This document shows, one piece after another, positions 1 to 9,499 of a stretch of 64,000 nt of DNA. Location: the NCBI RefSeq assembly GCF_900115955.1, contig NZ_FOYL01000004.1:840810-904809 (forward strand), in the 5' to 3' direction. The notes under the pieces are model-generated. The model was given only the letters and a program-made list of their open reading frames with translations, searched no databases and was not told the DNA's origin. Position 1 is the stretch's first letter. Each line of letters opens with the position of its first letter. The position numbers and the translations under genes were made by a program. This DNA comes from Lentzea waywayandensis (lineage in GTDB: Bacteria > Actinomycetota > Actinomycetes > Mycobacteriales > Pseudonocardiaceae).

Positions 1-912
1 ACCGAGCAGTTCCTGAGCGTGGGTGGTGCGGCCACCTGGCTGGACGACGCCTCCATGCTCGGCATCATGGCGGTCGCGGTGGCGATGCTGATGATCGGTG
101 GCGAGTTCGACCTGTCCGCCGGCGTCATGACCGCGTCCACCGCGCTCGTCACGGCTCTCCTCGCCACCCAGCTGGGACTCAACGTCTGGCTGTCGCTACT
201 GGTGTCGCTCGCCTTCGCACTGGTGGTGGGCGCGCTGAACGGCTGGCTCGTGATGCGCACGGGCCTGCCGAGCTTCATCGTGACGCTGGGCAGTTTCCTG
301 GCGTTGCAGGGCCTCAACCTCGGCATCACGCGTCTGGTGACGGGCAGCGTGCAGGTGTCGGGCATGCGGGAGACGGCCGGCTACGAGTCGGCCGGGTTCC
401 TGTTCGCCTCGACGTTCCAGATCGCCGGCGTGAGCTTCTACGTGTCGATCATCTGGTGGGTCCTGTTCACGGTCGTCGCGTCGACCGTGTTGATGCGCAC
501 CAAGTTCGGCAACTGGATCTTCGCGATCGGCGGTGCCGCGCAGAGTTCGCGCGCGGTCGGCGTGCCGGTCATGCGGTCGAAGATCCTGCTGTTCATGACG
601 ACGGCGTTCGCCGCGTGGCTCGTGGGTTCGATCAACATCCTGCGGTACGCGAGCGTGCAGGCGAACCAGGGCATCGGCCTGGAGTTCCAGTACATCATCG
701 CGGCGGTGATCGGCGGGTGCCTGCTCACCGGTGGCTTCGGTTCCGCGGTGGGTGCGGCGATCGGCGCGCTGATCTTCGGCATGGCCCGGCAGGGCATCGT
801 CTACGCCGGCTGGAACAGCGACTGGTTCCAGCTGTTCCTCGGCGTGATGCTGCTGGCCGCCGTGCTGGTGAACAACATGCTGCGCCGCCGAGCGGAAAGG
901 GTCAGGCGATGA
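1..912 (+). CDS. Sugar ABC transporter permease (partial, 5' end outside window)
   Basis: Membrane permease of the RbsC/FrcC (BPD_transp_2) type. The frame is open to base 1, so the N-terminus is missing; about 303 residues are visible. It is strongly hydrophobic with about eight to nine membrane segments and carries the family stretch with GGEFDLSAG near its start and a glycine-rich [15 protein letters not shown] loop near the end. Its stop overlaps the start of the ATPase gene (ATGA), and inositol-catabolic genes follow at once. I therefore infer that it imports myo-inositol or a related cyclitol, although by sequence alone it resembles fructose/ribose permeases. The solute-binding partner must lie upstream of the window. 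Confidence 0.9.
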   Translation, partial: TEQFLSVGGAATWLDDASMLGIMAVAVAMLMIGGEFDLSAGVMTASTALVTALLATQLGLNVWLSLLVSLAFALVVGALNGWLVMRTGLPSFIVTLGSFLALQGLNLGITRLVTGSVQVSGMRETAGYESAGFLFASTFQIAGVSFYVSIIWWVLFTVVASTVLMRTKFGNWIFAIGGAAQSSRAVGVPVMRSKILLFMTTAFAAWLVGSINILRYASVQANQGIGLEFQYIIAAVIGGCLLTGGFGSAVGAAIGALIFGMARQGIVYAGWNSDWFQLFLGVMLLAAVLVNNMLRRRAERVRR

Positions 913-1679
913 CGCCACTCATCGAGACCGAGAACATCGGCAAGACCTACGGCAGCGTCATCGCGCTCAGCGATGTGTCCACTGTGGTCAACGCGGGTGA
1001 GGTCACCTGCGTGCTCGGCGACAACGGCGCCGGCAAGTCGACCCTGATCAAGATCCTGGCCGGTGTCCATCAGCACGACCAGGGCTCGTTCAAGGTCGAG
1101 GGCGAGGAGATCCGCTTCTCGTCGCCCCGCGAGGCGCTGGACCACGGCATCGCGACCGTGTACCAGGACCTCGCGGTGGTGCCGCTGATGTCGGTGTGGC
1201 GCAACTTCTTCCTGGGCTCGGAGCCGACGACGAAGTTCGGTTTCCTGGACCGCAAGAAGGGCAAGGAGATCACCAAGAAGGCGTTGTCCGACATGGGCAT
1301 CGACCTTCGGGACGTCGAACAGCCGGTCGGCACGCTGTCCGGTGGTGAACGGCAGTGCGTCGCCATCGCCCGCGCGGTGCACTTCGGTGCCAAGGTGCTG
1401 ATCCTGGACGAGCCGACGGCCGCGTTGGGCGTCAAGCAGGCCGGTGTGGTGCTCAAGTACGTGGCCCAGGCACGTGATCGTGGCCTCGGCGTCGTGCTGA
1501 TCACCCACAACCCGCACCACGCCTACCCGGTCGCCAACCGGTTCCTGCTGCTCAAGCGCGGTCGCGCGTTGGGCAGCTACGAGAAGGACGAGATCGACAT
1601 CAACGAGCTGACGCGGCAGATGGCCGGCGGTGCCGAACTCGAAGCGCTGGAGCACGAGCTGCGGGGTGTCGAGGCGTGA
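909..1679 (+). CDS. Sugar ABC transporter ATP-binding protein
   Basis: 256-residue ATPase with a single nucleotide-binding domain. Walker A is GDNGAGKST, the signature is LSGGERQ, Walker B is VLILDEPTA, and the switch histidine is in LITHN. Ribose-type importers usually have a double-domain ATPase; this one is the short FrcA-like form. It starts by ATGA overlap with the permease stop, and its own stop overlaps the iolC start by 4 bp, so it belongs to one translationally coupled operon. It should power the upstream permease; inositol as substrate is inferred from context only. Confidence 0.93.
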   Translation: MTPLIETENIGKTYGSVIALSDVSTVVNAGEVTCVLGDNGAGKSTLIKILAGVHQHDQGSFKVEGEEIRFSSPREALDHGIATVYQDLAVVPLMSVWRNFFLGSEPTTKFGFLDRKKGKEITKKALSDMGIDLRDVEQPVGTLSGGERQCVAIARAVHFGAKVLILDEPTAALGVKQAGVVLKYVAQARDRGLGVVLITHNPHHAYPVANRFLLLKRGRALGSYEKDEIDINELTRQMAGGAELEALEHELRGVEA

Positions 1680-2608
1680 CGTCGCTCGAAGTGCTGACCG
1701 TGGGCCGGGTCGGGGTGGATCTGTACCCGGAGCAGTCCGGGGTGCCGCTGGCCCAGGTCAGCACCTTCGCCAAGTCGCTCGGCGGGACCGCGACCAACGT
1801 CGCGGTCGCCGCCGCGCGGCTCGGCCGTCGTGCCGGTGTGCTCACCAAGGTCGGCCCGGACGGCTTCGGCACCTACGTTCGCGAGGCGCTGGAAGGGTTC
1901 GGGGTGTCGTCGAAGTACGTCGGCACCTCGCCGGACCTGCTGACACCGGTGGTGTTCTGCGAGCTCAACCCGCCCGCGGACCCGCCGCTGCTGTTCTACC
2001 GGCTGCCGATCGCGCCGGACCTGACCATCGGCGAGGACGACGTGCCGTGGTCGCTCACGCGCGAAGTCCCGCTGCTGTGGGTCACCGGCACCGGGGTTTC
2101 CGCCGAGCCTGCTCGCACGTCGCAGCGGATGATGCTGGCGAACCGGGCTCGCAGCGGGCACACCGTGCTGGACCTGGACTACCGGCCGATGTTCTGGCCG
2201 GACGTCGAGACCGCGCGCGCCGAGATCAGCTGGATGCTCGACCACGTGACCGTCGCCGTGGGCAACCGGACCGAGTGCGAGATCGCGGTCGGCACGTCCG
2301 ATCCCGATCTCGCGGCTGACCGGCTGCTGGCGCGCGGAATCTCGTTGGCGCTGGTCAAGAAGGGTGCCGAGGGCGTTCTCGTGGCCACGCCAGAAGGTCG
2401 CTGGACGGTCGAGCCGAACCCGGTCGAGGTCGTCTGCGGGCTCGGCGCTGGTGACGCGTTCGGCGGCTCGGTGGTGCACGGCCTGCTGTCGGGCTGGGAC
2501 CCGGTGAAGATCGCCCGCTACGCCAACGCGGCCGGCGCGATCGTCGCCTCCCGGCTGGCCTGCGCCGACGCGATGCCCGACCAGAAAGAGATCGAGGAAC
2601 TGCTGTGA
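1676..2608 (+). CDS. iolC: 5-dehydro-2-deoxygluconokinase
   Basis: 310-residue PfkB/ribokinase-family sugar kinase. The N-terminal glycine pair region ([16 protein letters not shown]) and the C-terminal catalytic motif [15 protein letters not shown], with the base Asp, are present. Together with iolB and iolD downstream this fits the kinase that phosphorylates 5-dehydro-2-deoxy-D-gluconate in myo-inositol breakdown. The GTG start overlaps the ATPase stop, and the stop overlaps the next gene by 4 bp. The assignment among PfkB kinases rests on operon context. Confidence 0.9.
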   Translation: MTSLEVLTVGRVGVDLYPEQSGVPLAQVSTFAKSLGGTATNVAVAAARLGRRAGVLTKVGPDGFGTYVREALEGFGVSSKYVGTSPDLLTPVVFCELNPPADPPLLFYRLPIAPDLTIGEDDVPWSLTREVPLLWVTGTGVSAEPARTSQRMMLANRARSGHTVLDLDYRPMFWPDVETARAEISWMLDHVTVAVGNRTECEIAVGTSDPDLAADRLLARGISLALVKKGAEGVLVATPEGRWTVEPNPVEVVCGLGAGDAFGGSVVHGLLSGWDPVKIARYANAAGAIVASRLACADAMPDQKEIEELL

Positions 2609-3510
2609 TCACCGATGGCCAGTGGCGCGAACTGCTGTGGCGGCGGGCCGAGGATCCCGGCTCGATCAGGCGGGCCTACCAGGCGCGCAAGCGGCGCAAC
2701 TCGTTGCTGAACGGCAAGTCCACGCTGTTCCTGGTCGCGGCGGACCACCCGGCGCGCGGTGCTCTCGGCGTCGGCGGCGACCCGCTGGCGATGGCCGACC
2801 GGCGCTCGTTGCTGGCCCGGTTGCTGACAGCGCTGGCGAATCCCGAGGTCGACGGTGTGCTCGGCACGCCGGACGTGATCGAGGATCTCCTTCTGCTGGA
2901 CGGCCTGAACGACCGCGTGGTCATCGGTTCGATGAACCGCGGTGGCCTCGCCGGCGCGGACTGGGAGATCGACGACAGGTTCACCGCGTACGACGCGTCG
3001 TCCATCGCGACGTTCGGGCTCGACGGCGGCAAGATGCTGCTGCGCCTGGTCGACTCGGACCCCGGCACGATCCCGACGCTGGAAGGCTGCGCGCGGGCCG
3101 TCACCGAACTCGCCGAGCACGGCCTGATGGCCATGGTCGAACCGCTGCCGTACAAGCGTGATCACAACGACAAACTGGTGCTGCAGAAGGACTCCGCAGC
3201 GCTCTCTCGTGCTTCCGCCGTCGCTGCGGGACTGGGCGCGACCTCCGCCTACACCTGGTTGAAGCTGCCCGCGCCGGAGGAACCGGAGATCGTGCTGGAC
3301 ACCACCGCGTTGCCCGCGCTGGTGCTCGGCGGTGTGCCGTCCGCGAACCCCCAGGACGACCTCGCGTCGTGGGGCCGATCGCTGGGCCACCCGACCGTGC
3401 GCGGCCTGGTCGTCGGCCGGGCGTTGCTCTACCCGCCGGACGGCGATGTCGCCGCCGCCGTGGCCGCCGCCGCCGAAATCCTCCGTACCGCGAAGGGGAT
3501 CACGGAATGA
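2605..3510 (+). CDS. DeoC/LacD-family (beta/alpha)8-barrel aldolase of the inositol cluster
   Basis: 301-residue TIM-barrel protein like the Cgl0158-type proteins that accompany iol genes in actinobacteria. Visible barrel features are the N-terminal FLVAADHPARGALG segment, which carries a conserved Asp-His, and VVGRALLYPPDGD near the C-terminus. The family relates to class I aldolases. I infer that it cleaves 2-deoxy-5-keto-gluconate 6-phosphate, filling the IolJ role, because no other aldolase is present in the operon. It overlaps iolC by 4 bp and iolB starts inside its 3' end (ATGA). Confidence 0.8.
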   Translation: MITDGQWRELLWRRAEDPGSIRRAYQARKRRNSLLNGKSTLFLVAADHPARGALGVGGDPLAMADRRSLLARLLTALANPEVDGVLGTPDVIEDLLLLDGLNDRVVIGSMNRGGLAGADWEIDDRFTAYDASSIATFGLDGGKMLLRLVDSDPGTIPTLEGCARAVTELAEHGLMAMVEPLPYKRDHNDKLVLQKDSAALSRASAVAAGLGATSAYTWLKLPAPEEPEIVLDTTALPALVLGGVPSANPQDDLASWGRSLGHPTVRGLVVGRALLYPPDGDVAAAVAAAAEILRTAKGITE

Positions 3511-4394
3511 CCCTGCACCGTCCACACGGGACTCTCTCGACCTCGACCGACGTCATCCACCTGACGCCGGAGGACGCGGGCTGGACGTACACCGGTCTGC
3601 GCGTGCTGCGGATCGAGGCCGGCTGGGTGCGCACGATCGAGACCGGCGAGTTCGAGGCGTTCGTGCTGCCGCTCGCCGGGTCGCTGACGGTCGAGGTCGA
3701 CGACGAGCGCTACGAGCTGCAGGGCCGTGACTCGGTCTTCACCCGCGTCACGGACTTCGCGTACGTGCCGCGCGACGCCTCGGTCAAACTGTCCTCTGTG
3801 GACGGCTGCGAGATCGCACTACCGATGGCGCGCTGCGAGAACCGACTGACGCCGAAGTACGGCCCGGCCGACGGCGTTCCCGTCGAGGTGCGCGGCTCCG
3901 GCAACGCCACCCGTCAGGTCACGAACTTCGGCGTGCCGGGCGTGTGGGACCACGCGGACAAGCTCAACGCGTGCGAGCTGATCACCCCGGACGGCAACTG
4001 GTCCTCGTACCCGCCGCACAAGCACGACGAGTCCGAGCCGTGCGAGGTGAACAACGAGGAGATCTACTACTTCCGCATCGCCGACCGGGACCAGGTCACC
4101 CCGTCCCGCACCGGCTTCGGCTTCCACCGCACGTACACCGACGACGGCACGATCGACGAGGACGTGACGGTGCGGGACGGCGACGTCTTCCTGATCCCGC
4201 GCGGCTACCACGGTCCGTGCGTCGCGGCGCCCGGATATCCCATGTACTACCTGAACGTTCTGGCCGGTCCTGGCGACGAGCGTTCGATGGCGTTCTGCGA
4301 CGACCCGGCGCACACCTGGATCCGGGACAGCTGGGCGACCCAGGAGCTCGATTCCCGTTGTCCCGTAACGACTGCCGAGGGGCGGGTCAAGTGA
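3507..4394 (+). CDS. iolB: 5-deoxy-glucuronate isomerase
   Basis: 295-residue bicupin of the KduI/IolB family. The C-terminal cupin carries the metal-site pattern YPPHKHDE, the following EEIYYFR with its Glu, and the distal His in IPRGYHGPC. IolB converts 5-deoxy-glucuronate to 5-dehydro-2-deoxygluconate, the substrate of IolC. I chose the ATG at 3507, which overlaps the stop of the preceding gene (ATGA); a longer reading frame upstream lies inside the aldolase gene and is unlikely. The stop overlaps the iolD GTG. Confidence 0.93.
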   Translation: MTLHRPHGTLSTSTDVIHLTPEDAGWTYTGLRVLRIEAGWVRTIETGEFEAFVLPLAGSLTVEVDDERYELQGRDSVFTRVTDFAYVPRDASVKLSSVDGCEIALPMARCENRLTPKYGPADGVPVEVRGSGNATRQVTNFGVPGVWDHADKLNACELITPDGNWSSYPPHKHDESEPCEVNNEEIYYFRIADRDQVTPSRTGFGFHRTYTDDGTIDEDVTVRDGDVFLIPRGYHGPCVAAPGYPMYYLNVLAGPGDERSMAFCDDPAHTWIRDSWATQELDSRCPVTTAEGRVK

Positions 4395-6244
4395 AGCTCA
4401 CGACCGCGCAGGCACTGGTCCGCTGGATGCTGGCCCAGCGCACCGAACTCTTCGACGGCACGCAGGCACCGCTGTTCCCCGGCGTGTTCGCGATCTTCGG
4501 CCACGGCAACGTCCTCGGCCTGGGCAACGCCCTGGAGGAGGTCCGCGACCGCATCCCGGTGTGGCGCGGCCACAACGAGCAGGGCATGGCCCTCGCCGCC
4601 GTCGGCATCGGCAAGGCCACCCACCGCCGCCAGGTGGGCGTCGCGACGTCGTCGATCGGCCCCGGCGCCCTGAACATGGTCACCGCGGCCGGCGTTGCCC
4701 ACGCCAACCGCCTGCCTCTCCTGCTGCTGCCCGGCGACACCTTCACCGGCCGCGCCCCGGATCCCGTTCTCCAGCAGGTCGAGCACTTCCACGACCCGAC
4801 CGCCACGGTCAACGACGCGTTCCGCGCGGTCAGCCGCTACTTCGACCGGATCACCCGCCCCGAACAGCTGCTCTCCACGTTGCCGCAGGTGGCGCGCGTC
4901 CTGACCGACCCGGCCGACTGCGGCCCGGTCACCCTGGCGCTGCCGCAGGACGTCCAGGCCGAGTCCTACGACTTCCCCGACGCGCTGTTCGCTCCCGTCG
5001 TGCACCGCCCGCTGCGCCAACGCCCCGACCTGCTCGCGCTGGCCGAGGCGGCGTCGGCGATCCGCAAAGCCTCCCGTCCGCTGCTGGTCCTGGGCGGCGG
5101 CGTCCGCTACTCGGGCGCGGCGGGCCGGGCTCTGCGCTTCGCCGAACAGCACAACATCCCCGTCGTCGAGACCACCGCCGGCCGGACGCTGATCCCGCAC
5201 GAGCACCCGCTGCACGCCGGTCCGCTGGGCATCACCGGTTCGACCTCGGCCAACGTCCTGGCGGGCGAGGCCGACCTGGTCATCGCCGTGGGCACCCGCC
5301 TGCAGGACTTCACCACCGCGTCCTGGACCGTCTTCTCCCCGGACGCCCACCTGCTCTCCCTGAACGCGGCCCGCTTCGACGCCGTGAAGCACGGCTCGTT
5401 CGCCCTGGTCGCCGACGCCGACGAGGGTCTGCGCGAACTCACCGACGTCCTGGGCTCCTGGCAGGCCCCGGCGGACTGGGCAGGCCGCGCCCAGACCGAA
5501 CGCGCGAAGTGGGACGCCCACATCACCTCGCTGCGCACGCCGTCCACCGCTCTCCCGACGTACGCCCAGGTGGTCGGCGTCGTGAACGACGTCAGCGAGC
5601 CCACCGACTACGTCATGACGGCGTCCGGTGGTCTCCCCGGCGAACTGATCGGCGGCTGGCGCGCCACCGGCGAGTCCACAATGGACGTCGAGTACGGCTT
5701 CTCCTGCATGGGTTACGAACTGGCAGGGGCCTGGGGTGCCGCGATCGCCCACACCCAGGGCGTCGTCACCACGCTGCTCGGCGACGGCTCGTACCTGATG
5801 CTGAACTCCGAGCTCTTCTCGGCGGCTTTCGCGGGCCACGGTTTCGTGGCCGTCGTCTGCGACAACGACGGCTATGCCGTGATCCACCGCCTGCAGACGG
5901 GCCAGGGCGGCGCGGGCTTCAACAACTTCTACGCCGACTGCACGACCGGCCACTCCGAACCCCCGCGCACCGACTTCGCCGCGCACGCCTCGGCGATGGG
6001 CTGCGCGGTCTTCCCGGTCGACTCACTGGCCGATCTGGAAGGCGCTTACCGCAAGGCCCGTGAGGTCGCGGTCGCCGAGAAACGCCCTGCCGTCGTCGTG
6101 ATCCGCACGCACCCGTCGTCGTGGACCGAGGCCGGAGCCTGGTGGGAGGTCGGCGTGCCGGAGGTCTCACACCGGTCCGAGATCGCTCAGGCCCGCGAAG
6201 AAGTGCTGGAAGGCAAGTCCAAACAGGTCCGTTATCTGAGCTGA
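4391..6244 (+). CDS. iolD: 3D-(3,5/4)-trihydroxycyclohexane-1,2-dione acylhydrolase
   Basis: 617-residue thiamine-diphosphate enzyme of the acetolactate synthase superfamily. The N-terminal PYR domain has the catalytic-type Glu in RGHNEQGMA, and the C-terminal PP domain has the ThDP/Mg motif GDGSYLMLNSE followed by CDNDGY. IolD opens the cyclohexane ring to 5-deoxy-glucuronate, just upstream of IolB in the pathway. It starts at a GTG overlapping the iolB stop. It is the last gene of the visible operon; iolA, iolE and iolG are not in the window. Confidence 0.93.
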   Translation: MKLTTAQALVRWMLAQRTELFDGTQAPLFPGVFAIFGHGNVLGLGNALEEVRDRIPVWRGHNEQGMALAAVGIGKATHRRQVGVATSSIGPGALNMVTAAGVAHANRLPLLLLPGDTFTGRAPDPVLQQVEHFHDPTATVNDAFRAVSRYFDRITRPEQLLSTLPQVARVLTDPADCGPVTLALPQDVQAESYDFPDALFAPVVHRPLRQRPDLLALAEAASAIRKASRPLLVLGGGVRYSGAAGRALRFAEQHNIPVVETTAGRTLIPHEHPLHAGPLGITGSTSANVLAGEADLVIAVGTRLQDFTTASWTVFSPDAHLLSLNAARFDAVKHGSFALVADADEGLRELTDVLGSWQAPADWAGRAQTERAKWDAHITSLRTPSTALPTYAQVVGVVNDVSEPTDYVMTASGGLPGELIGGWRATGESTMDVEYGFSCMGYELAGAWGAAIAHTQGVVTTLLGDGSYLMLNSELFSAAFAGHGFVAVVCDNDGYAVIHRLQTGQGGAGFNNFYADCTTGHSEPPRTDFAAHASAMGCAVFPVDSLADLEGAYRKAREVAVAEKRPAVVVIRTHPSSWTEAGAWWEVGVPEVSHRSEIAQAREEVLEGKSKQVRYLS

Positions 6245-6295
6245 ACTCCAACAGCGGATACCGCTGGGCGCGTGCCGTCACGAGGATGACTCTCC

Positions 6296-7090
6296 GTGAG
6301 CAAGCGGATGTTCAGGCTCGGCGCGTTCGCCCTGGTAGCACTCGGCGTCGTCCTGGTGGTGCCGCAGACCGCTCCACGATCGGCGGCGCTGCTGCTCCTC
6401 GGCGGGGTGCTGATCGTCGCGGGTGGTGCGCTGGGCTGGTATCAGGTCAGGGACGGCCAGGTCGTCGACCGGTACCGCCGCGCCGTCGAGCACCTCGGCA
6501 GTGACCAGGCCGAGGTCAGGCTCGGCGGGCTGCACGCGCTGGAGGAGATCGCGAAGGACTCGCCGAGGGGTCGGCAGCTCGTGGACGACACCCTCGGGGA
6601 CTTCCTGCGCGAGCGATCTCCCTGGACGGCCGCGGACCCGTCGTCGGCCCCTGGCAAGGGGTCGGACGTCGAGACGGCTCTGGCGATCCTCACCCGGCGG
6701 CCCGGCGCGCAGATCGACCTGTCCCACGTCGATCTGCGCGGCGCCGACCTGGGCAAGCAGGTGCTCGCGGGAGCGGTGATCCGCCGGTCGAACCTCGCCG
6801 GCGCCCGATTGATCGGAACGTGCCTGGACAGCTCCGTCCTCGACGCCACGGATCTTCGTGACGCGGATCTGCGAGGGGCCTCCCTGCGTGAGGCGTCGCT
6901 GCGGGTCGCCTGCCTCGAAGGTGCCGACCTCCGCGCCGCCGACCTGACGGACGCGGACCTGCGCGGCGCCGACATGCGAGCCGTCAACCTGGACAAGGCC
7001 GTCCTGACCGGGGCTCGCGTCAACCGCGGGACGCTGTGGCCGCCTGACTTCACGCCCGCCCGTGTCTCTGCGTCGCTGTTCAGTGACTGA
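6296..7090 (+). CDS. Pentapeptide-repeat membrane protein
   Basis: 264 residues. Two closely spaced N-terminal hydrophobic segments (about residues 5-25 and 30-48) are followed by a linker and a run of A(D/N)LxX pentapeptides from about residue 140 to 235 (for example LRGADL, ARLIG, LRDADLRGASL, LTDADLRGADM), which should form a right-handed quadrilateral beta-helix. This architecture is common in actinobacteria. No enzymatic function is known and none can be inferred. It starts at a GTG 51 bp after iolD and may be read through from it. Confidence 0.85.
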   Translation: MSKRMFRLGAFALVALGVVLVVPQTAPRSAALLLLGGVLIVAGGALGWYQVRDGQVVDRYRRAVEHLGSDQAEVRLGGLHALEEIAKDSPRGRQLVDDTLGDFLRERSPWTAADPSSAPGKGSDVETALAILTRRPGAQIDLSHVDLRGADLGKQVLAGAVIRRSNLAGARLIGTCLDSSVLDATDLRDADLRGASLREASLRVACLEGADLRAADLTDADLRGADMRAVNLDKAVLTGARVNRGTLWPPDFTPARVSASLFSD

Positions 7091-7174
7091 GATGGCTCAC
7101 ATCCGGGAACAACACGCCAGGCACGCTCCCTTGAACGATTCGTAGCCCTACGAAACGTGCCAAGGGAGCTTCCC

Positions 7175-8170
7175 GTGAGCTTGCTGTTCTCCCCGCTGAC
7201 CCTGCGCTCGGTCACCCTGCCCAACCGCATCGCGGTCAGCCCGATGTGCCAGTACTCGGTGACGAAGGAGGACGGCGTCCCGACCGAGTGGCACCTCGTC
7301 CACCTGGGCTCCCGCGCCGTCGGCGGCGCCGGGCTGGTCATCGCCGAGGCCACCGCCGTCGAGCCGCGCGGCCGGATCTCGCCGCAGGACGTCGGCATCT
7401 GGAACGACGAGCAGGTCGAGGCCTGGAAGCGGATCACCGCGTTCATCAAGGAGCACGGCTCGGTGCCCGGCATCCAGCTCGCTCACGCCGGCCGCAAGGC
7501 GATCGGTGACTGGGTGCCGGTGGCGCCCACCACCGAGCCGTTCCCCGGCGGTAACACGCCGGAGAAGCTCGACAACCACACTGGGATCGTGAAGGCCTTC
7601 GTCGATGGCGCGCTCAGGGCGATCGAGGCCGGCTTCGAGGTCCTGGAGATCCACGCCGCCCACGGCTACCTGCTGCACGAGTTCTACTCGCCGCTGACGA
7701 ACGAGGGCAGCATCGAGGAACGCATCGCCCCGGCCGTCGAGGTCACGGCGGCGGTGCGTGCGGCGGTCGGCCCAGAGGTGCCGGTGATCGTGAGGATCAG
7801 CGGCTCCGACTGGGTCGACAACGGCTGGACCGCCGACGACAGCGTTGTGCTGGCAACGGCGCTCAAGGCCGCGGGTGCGGACCTGATCGACGTGTCCAGC
7901 GGCGGCAACACCGCGCAGGCGGACATCCCGATCGGGCCCGGCTACCAGGTGCCGCTCGCCGAAGCGGTGCGACGCAAGGCAGACGTGCCCACGGGTACGG
8001 TCGGCCTGATCACCGAAGCGAAGCAGGCCGAACAGATTCTGACGGACGGTTCCGCCGACCTGGTCCTGCTCGCACGCGAACTGCTCCGCGACCCGTACTG
8101 GCCGCTGCACGCGGCACAGCAGCTGGGTGTGGAGATCCACGCGCCGAAGCAGTACGCCAGGGCGTTCTGA
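7175..8170 (+). CDS. Old yellow enzyme family NADH:flavin oxidoreductase
   Basis: 331-residue FMN-binding TIM barrel of the YqjM-like subgroup. Key marks are the N-terminal LPNRIAVSPMCQYS, with the FMN-near Cys, the His pair region EIHAAHGYLLHEFYSP, and the phosphate-binding C-terminal VLLARELLRDPYW. Such enzymes reduce activated C=C bonds of enones with NAD(P)H. I chose the GTG at 7175 because AAGGGAG lies 6-7 bp upstream; an in-frame GTG at 7157 lacks this. It is a single gene converging on the DUF3073 gene. Confidence 0.92.
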   Translation: MSLLFSPLTLRSVTLPNRIAVSPMCQYSVTKEDGVPTEWHLVHLGSRAVGGAGLVIAEATAVEPRGRISPQDVGIWNDEQVEAWKRITAFIKEHGSVPGIQLAHAGRKAIGDWVPVAPTTEPFPGGNTPEKLDNHTGIVKAFVDGALRAIEAGFEVLEIHAAHGYLLHEFYSPLTNEGSIEERIAPAVEVTAAVRAAVGPEVPVIVRISGSDWVDNGWTADDSVVLATALKAAGADLIDVSSGGNTAQADIPIGPGYQVPLAEAVRRKADVPTGTVGLITEAKQAEQILTDGSADLVLLARELLRDPYWPLHAAQQLGVEIHAPKQYARAF

Positions 8171-8181
8171 AAGAGCCCTCA

Positions 8182-8230
8182 GAGTTCAAGGGCTGGGCGC
8201 CGGAGAACCGGCAACCCAACCCTTGAACTC
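8182..8230. terminator. Bidirectional hairpin terminator
   Basis: A 16-bp inverted repeat (8182-8197 with 8215-8230, one mismatch) encloses a second short stem (GCCGG/CCGGC with AGAA loop). It sits between two convergent genes and can terminate both. Confidence 0.75.
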
Positions 8231-8242
8231 CGAAGGCTGAAT

Positions 8243-8431
8243 TCAGCGACGGTAGTCGTCGTAGTCGTCGTACGGGTCGTCGTGTGGCTCATCGCCACCA
8301 CTACTCCCGTTCGGCGACCTTTCATCAGTCGACAGCTCGCGCTGCAACGCAGCGAAGTCGGTCTCATGAGAGCTGTATTTGAGCTCCCTGGCGACCTTCG
8401 TCTGCTTGGCCTTAGCTCGGCCGCGCCCCAT
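8243..8431 (-). CDS. DUF3073 small protein
   Basis: 62-residue highly charged protein that begins MGRGRAKAKQTKVARELKYS and ends in an Asp/Tyr-rich tail (DDPYDDYDDYRR). This matches DUF3073, a short conserved actinobacterial family of unknown role. The basic N-terminus and acidic C-terminus suggest a nucleic-acid or protein-binding accessory factor, but that is inference. The longer reading frame upstream is not needed. The gene is divergent from the 8605 gene. Confidence 0.85.
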   Translation of the reverse strand: MGRGRAKAKQTKVARELKYSSHETDFAALQRELSTDERSPNGSSGGDEPHDDPYDDYDDYRR

Positions 8432-8604
8432 GGCTCGACCCCCTCGCACAGGGACGGGGGCGGCCGGGGGAACGGCGGCCCCACTCGTCTCGACAACTGA
8501 TTCCTGGTAACTACCGTACCGTGCCGATGGGGTTCCTCGCGACGCGGTAGGCGTGACACGTACCGCCAAATCTCGCGGCCCCCCTCGCGTGGAAGGATGC
8601 ACAC

Positions 8605-9465
8605 GTGCCCAGACCGTTCGTCGCCTACCTACGGGTGTACGAACCGTTATCGGTATTGGACGCACCGCTAGCTGCCAAGGTCGAAAAAGCCCTGGAAGCG
8701 GGCCCTGTCCCCCGGTCGGAGGTAGGTGACCGGGAACGGGAGCTGTGGTTGCGATCACAGTTGGGACAAAAGCTCCTCCCGGGCGAGTCCTTCGACGTGA
8801 TGACGATCAGTCCGGCGGAGGTTCCGACCTCCGAAGCGGCCCGTGTCGGCCCGGGACCACTCGTCTGCCCGCTTGATCTCAGGGCAAGGTCCGCAGCCGC
8901 TCTGGTGGGCTTCCTGGCCACCGCGCCGCCGATCCTTCAGGACGCGGCCCTCGGCCTCTCGCCGGAAACGGTCCGGGCGCGCGCGTCCTCCGTGATGGCC
9001 GAACTCTCCGCGGGCGCGGTCCACGTGATCTCCACGACCTGGACGGTCCCGCTGCCGTGGTTCGCCCTCGTCGACCCCGCCCAGCGCCGCGTGGTGCTGG
9101 CCAGCGCCCAGGACGACCCGGAACGGCAGGTGTCTTGGCGCGTGGCCATGGCCGACGCCCGGCGACGGGTCGCGCGGGCGCTCAAGGTCGTGAAGGGCTC
9201 ACTGGGCGAGGACGGGCCCGCCAAGATCCTCTCCGACACCGGCCGCTGGCTGGAGCACTTCCACCCGCACTCGGCCGTCGAGCTCGACTACGGCGGCCTG
9301 GTGCAGCTGCTGGAGGACAAGGACCTGCTGGAGGACACCTCCGCGGCCGACGTGAACGCGATCGTGGACGCCCTCGAAGCGGAGGACGCCGAGGAGGTCG
9401 CGTTGCGCTACGAGACGCTGCGCGAGTTCTGGGGCGAGCTGGCCCGCAGAGAACGCCACGGCTGA
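8605..9465 (+). CDS. Conserved hypothetical protein
   Basis: 286 residues, GTG start preceded by GGAAGGA at 8-bp spacing. I do not recognise a domain with a known function. The sequence is soluble, without signal or membrane segment, mixed alpha/beta in character, with a acidic helical C-terminus (about residues 225-280). It is divergent from the DUF3073 gene, and the two probably share the 170-bp region between them. Confidence 0.75.
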   Translation: MPRPFVAYLRVYEPLSVLDAPLAAKVEKALEAGPVPRSEVGDRERELWLRSQLGQKLLPGESFDVMTISPAEVPTSEAARVGPGPLVCPLDLRARSAAALVGFLATAPPILQDAALGLSPETVRARASSVMAELSAGAVHVISTTWTVPLPWFALVDPAQRRVVLASAQDDPERQVSWRVAMADARRRVARALKVVKGSLGEDGPAKILSDTGRWLEHFHPHSAVELDYGGLVQLLEDKDLLEDTSAADVNAIVDALEAEDAEEVALRYETLREFWGELARRERHG

Positions 9466-9499
9466 ATCAGCACGCAGTGTTAGTTCACGAGTAACCAGT

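Noticed and set aside
196..918. Long antisense frames through the high-GC region (also at 4247-5986, 14782-17091, 26078-28303, 32519-35227 and others)
   Set aside because: They mirror genes with clear domains on the other strand, are Arg/His/Gly-rich and have no family match. They are a by-product of high third-position GC.
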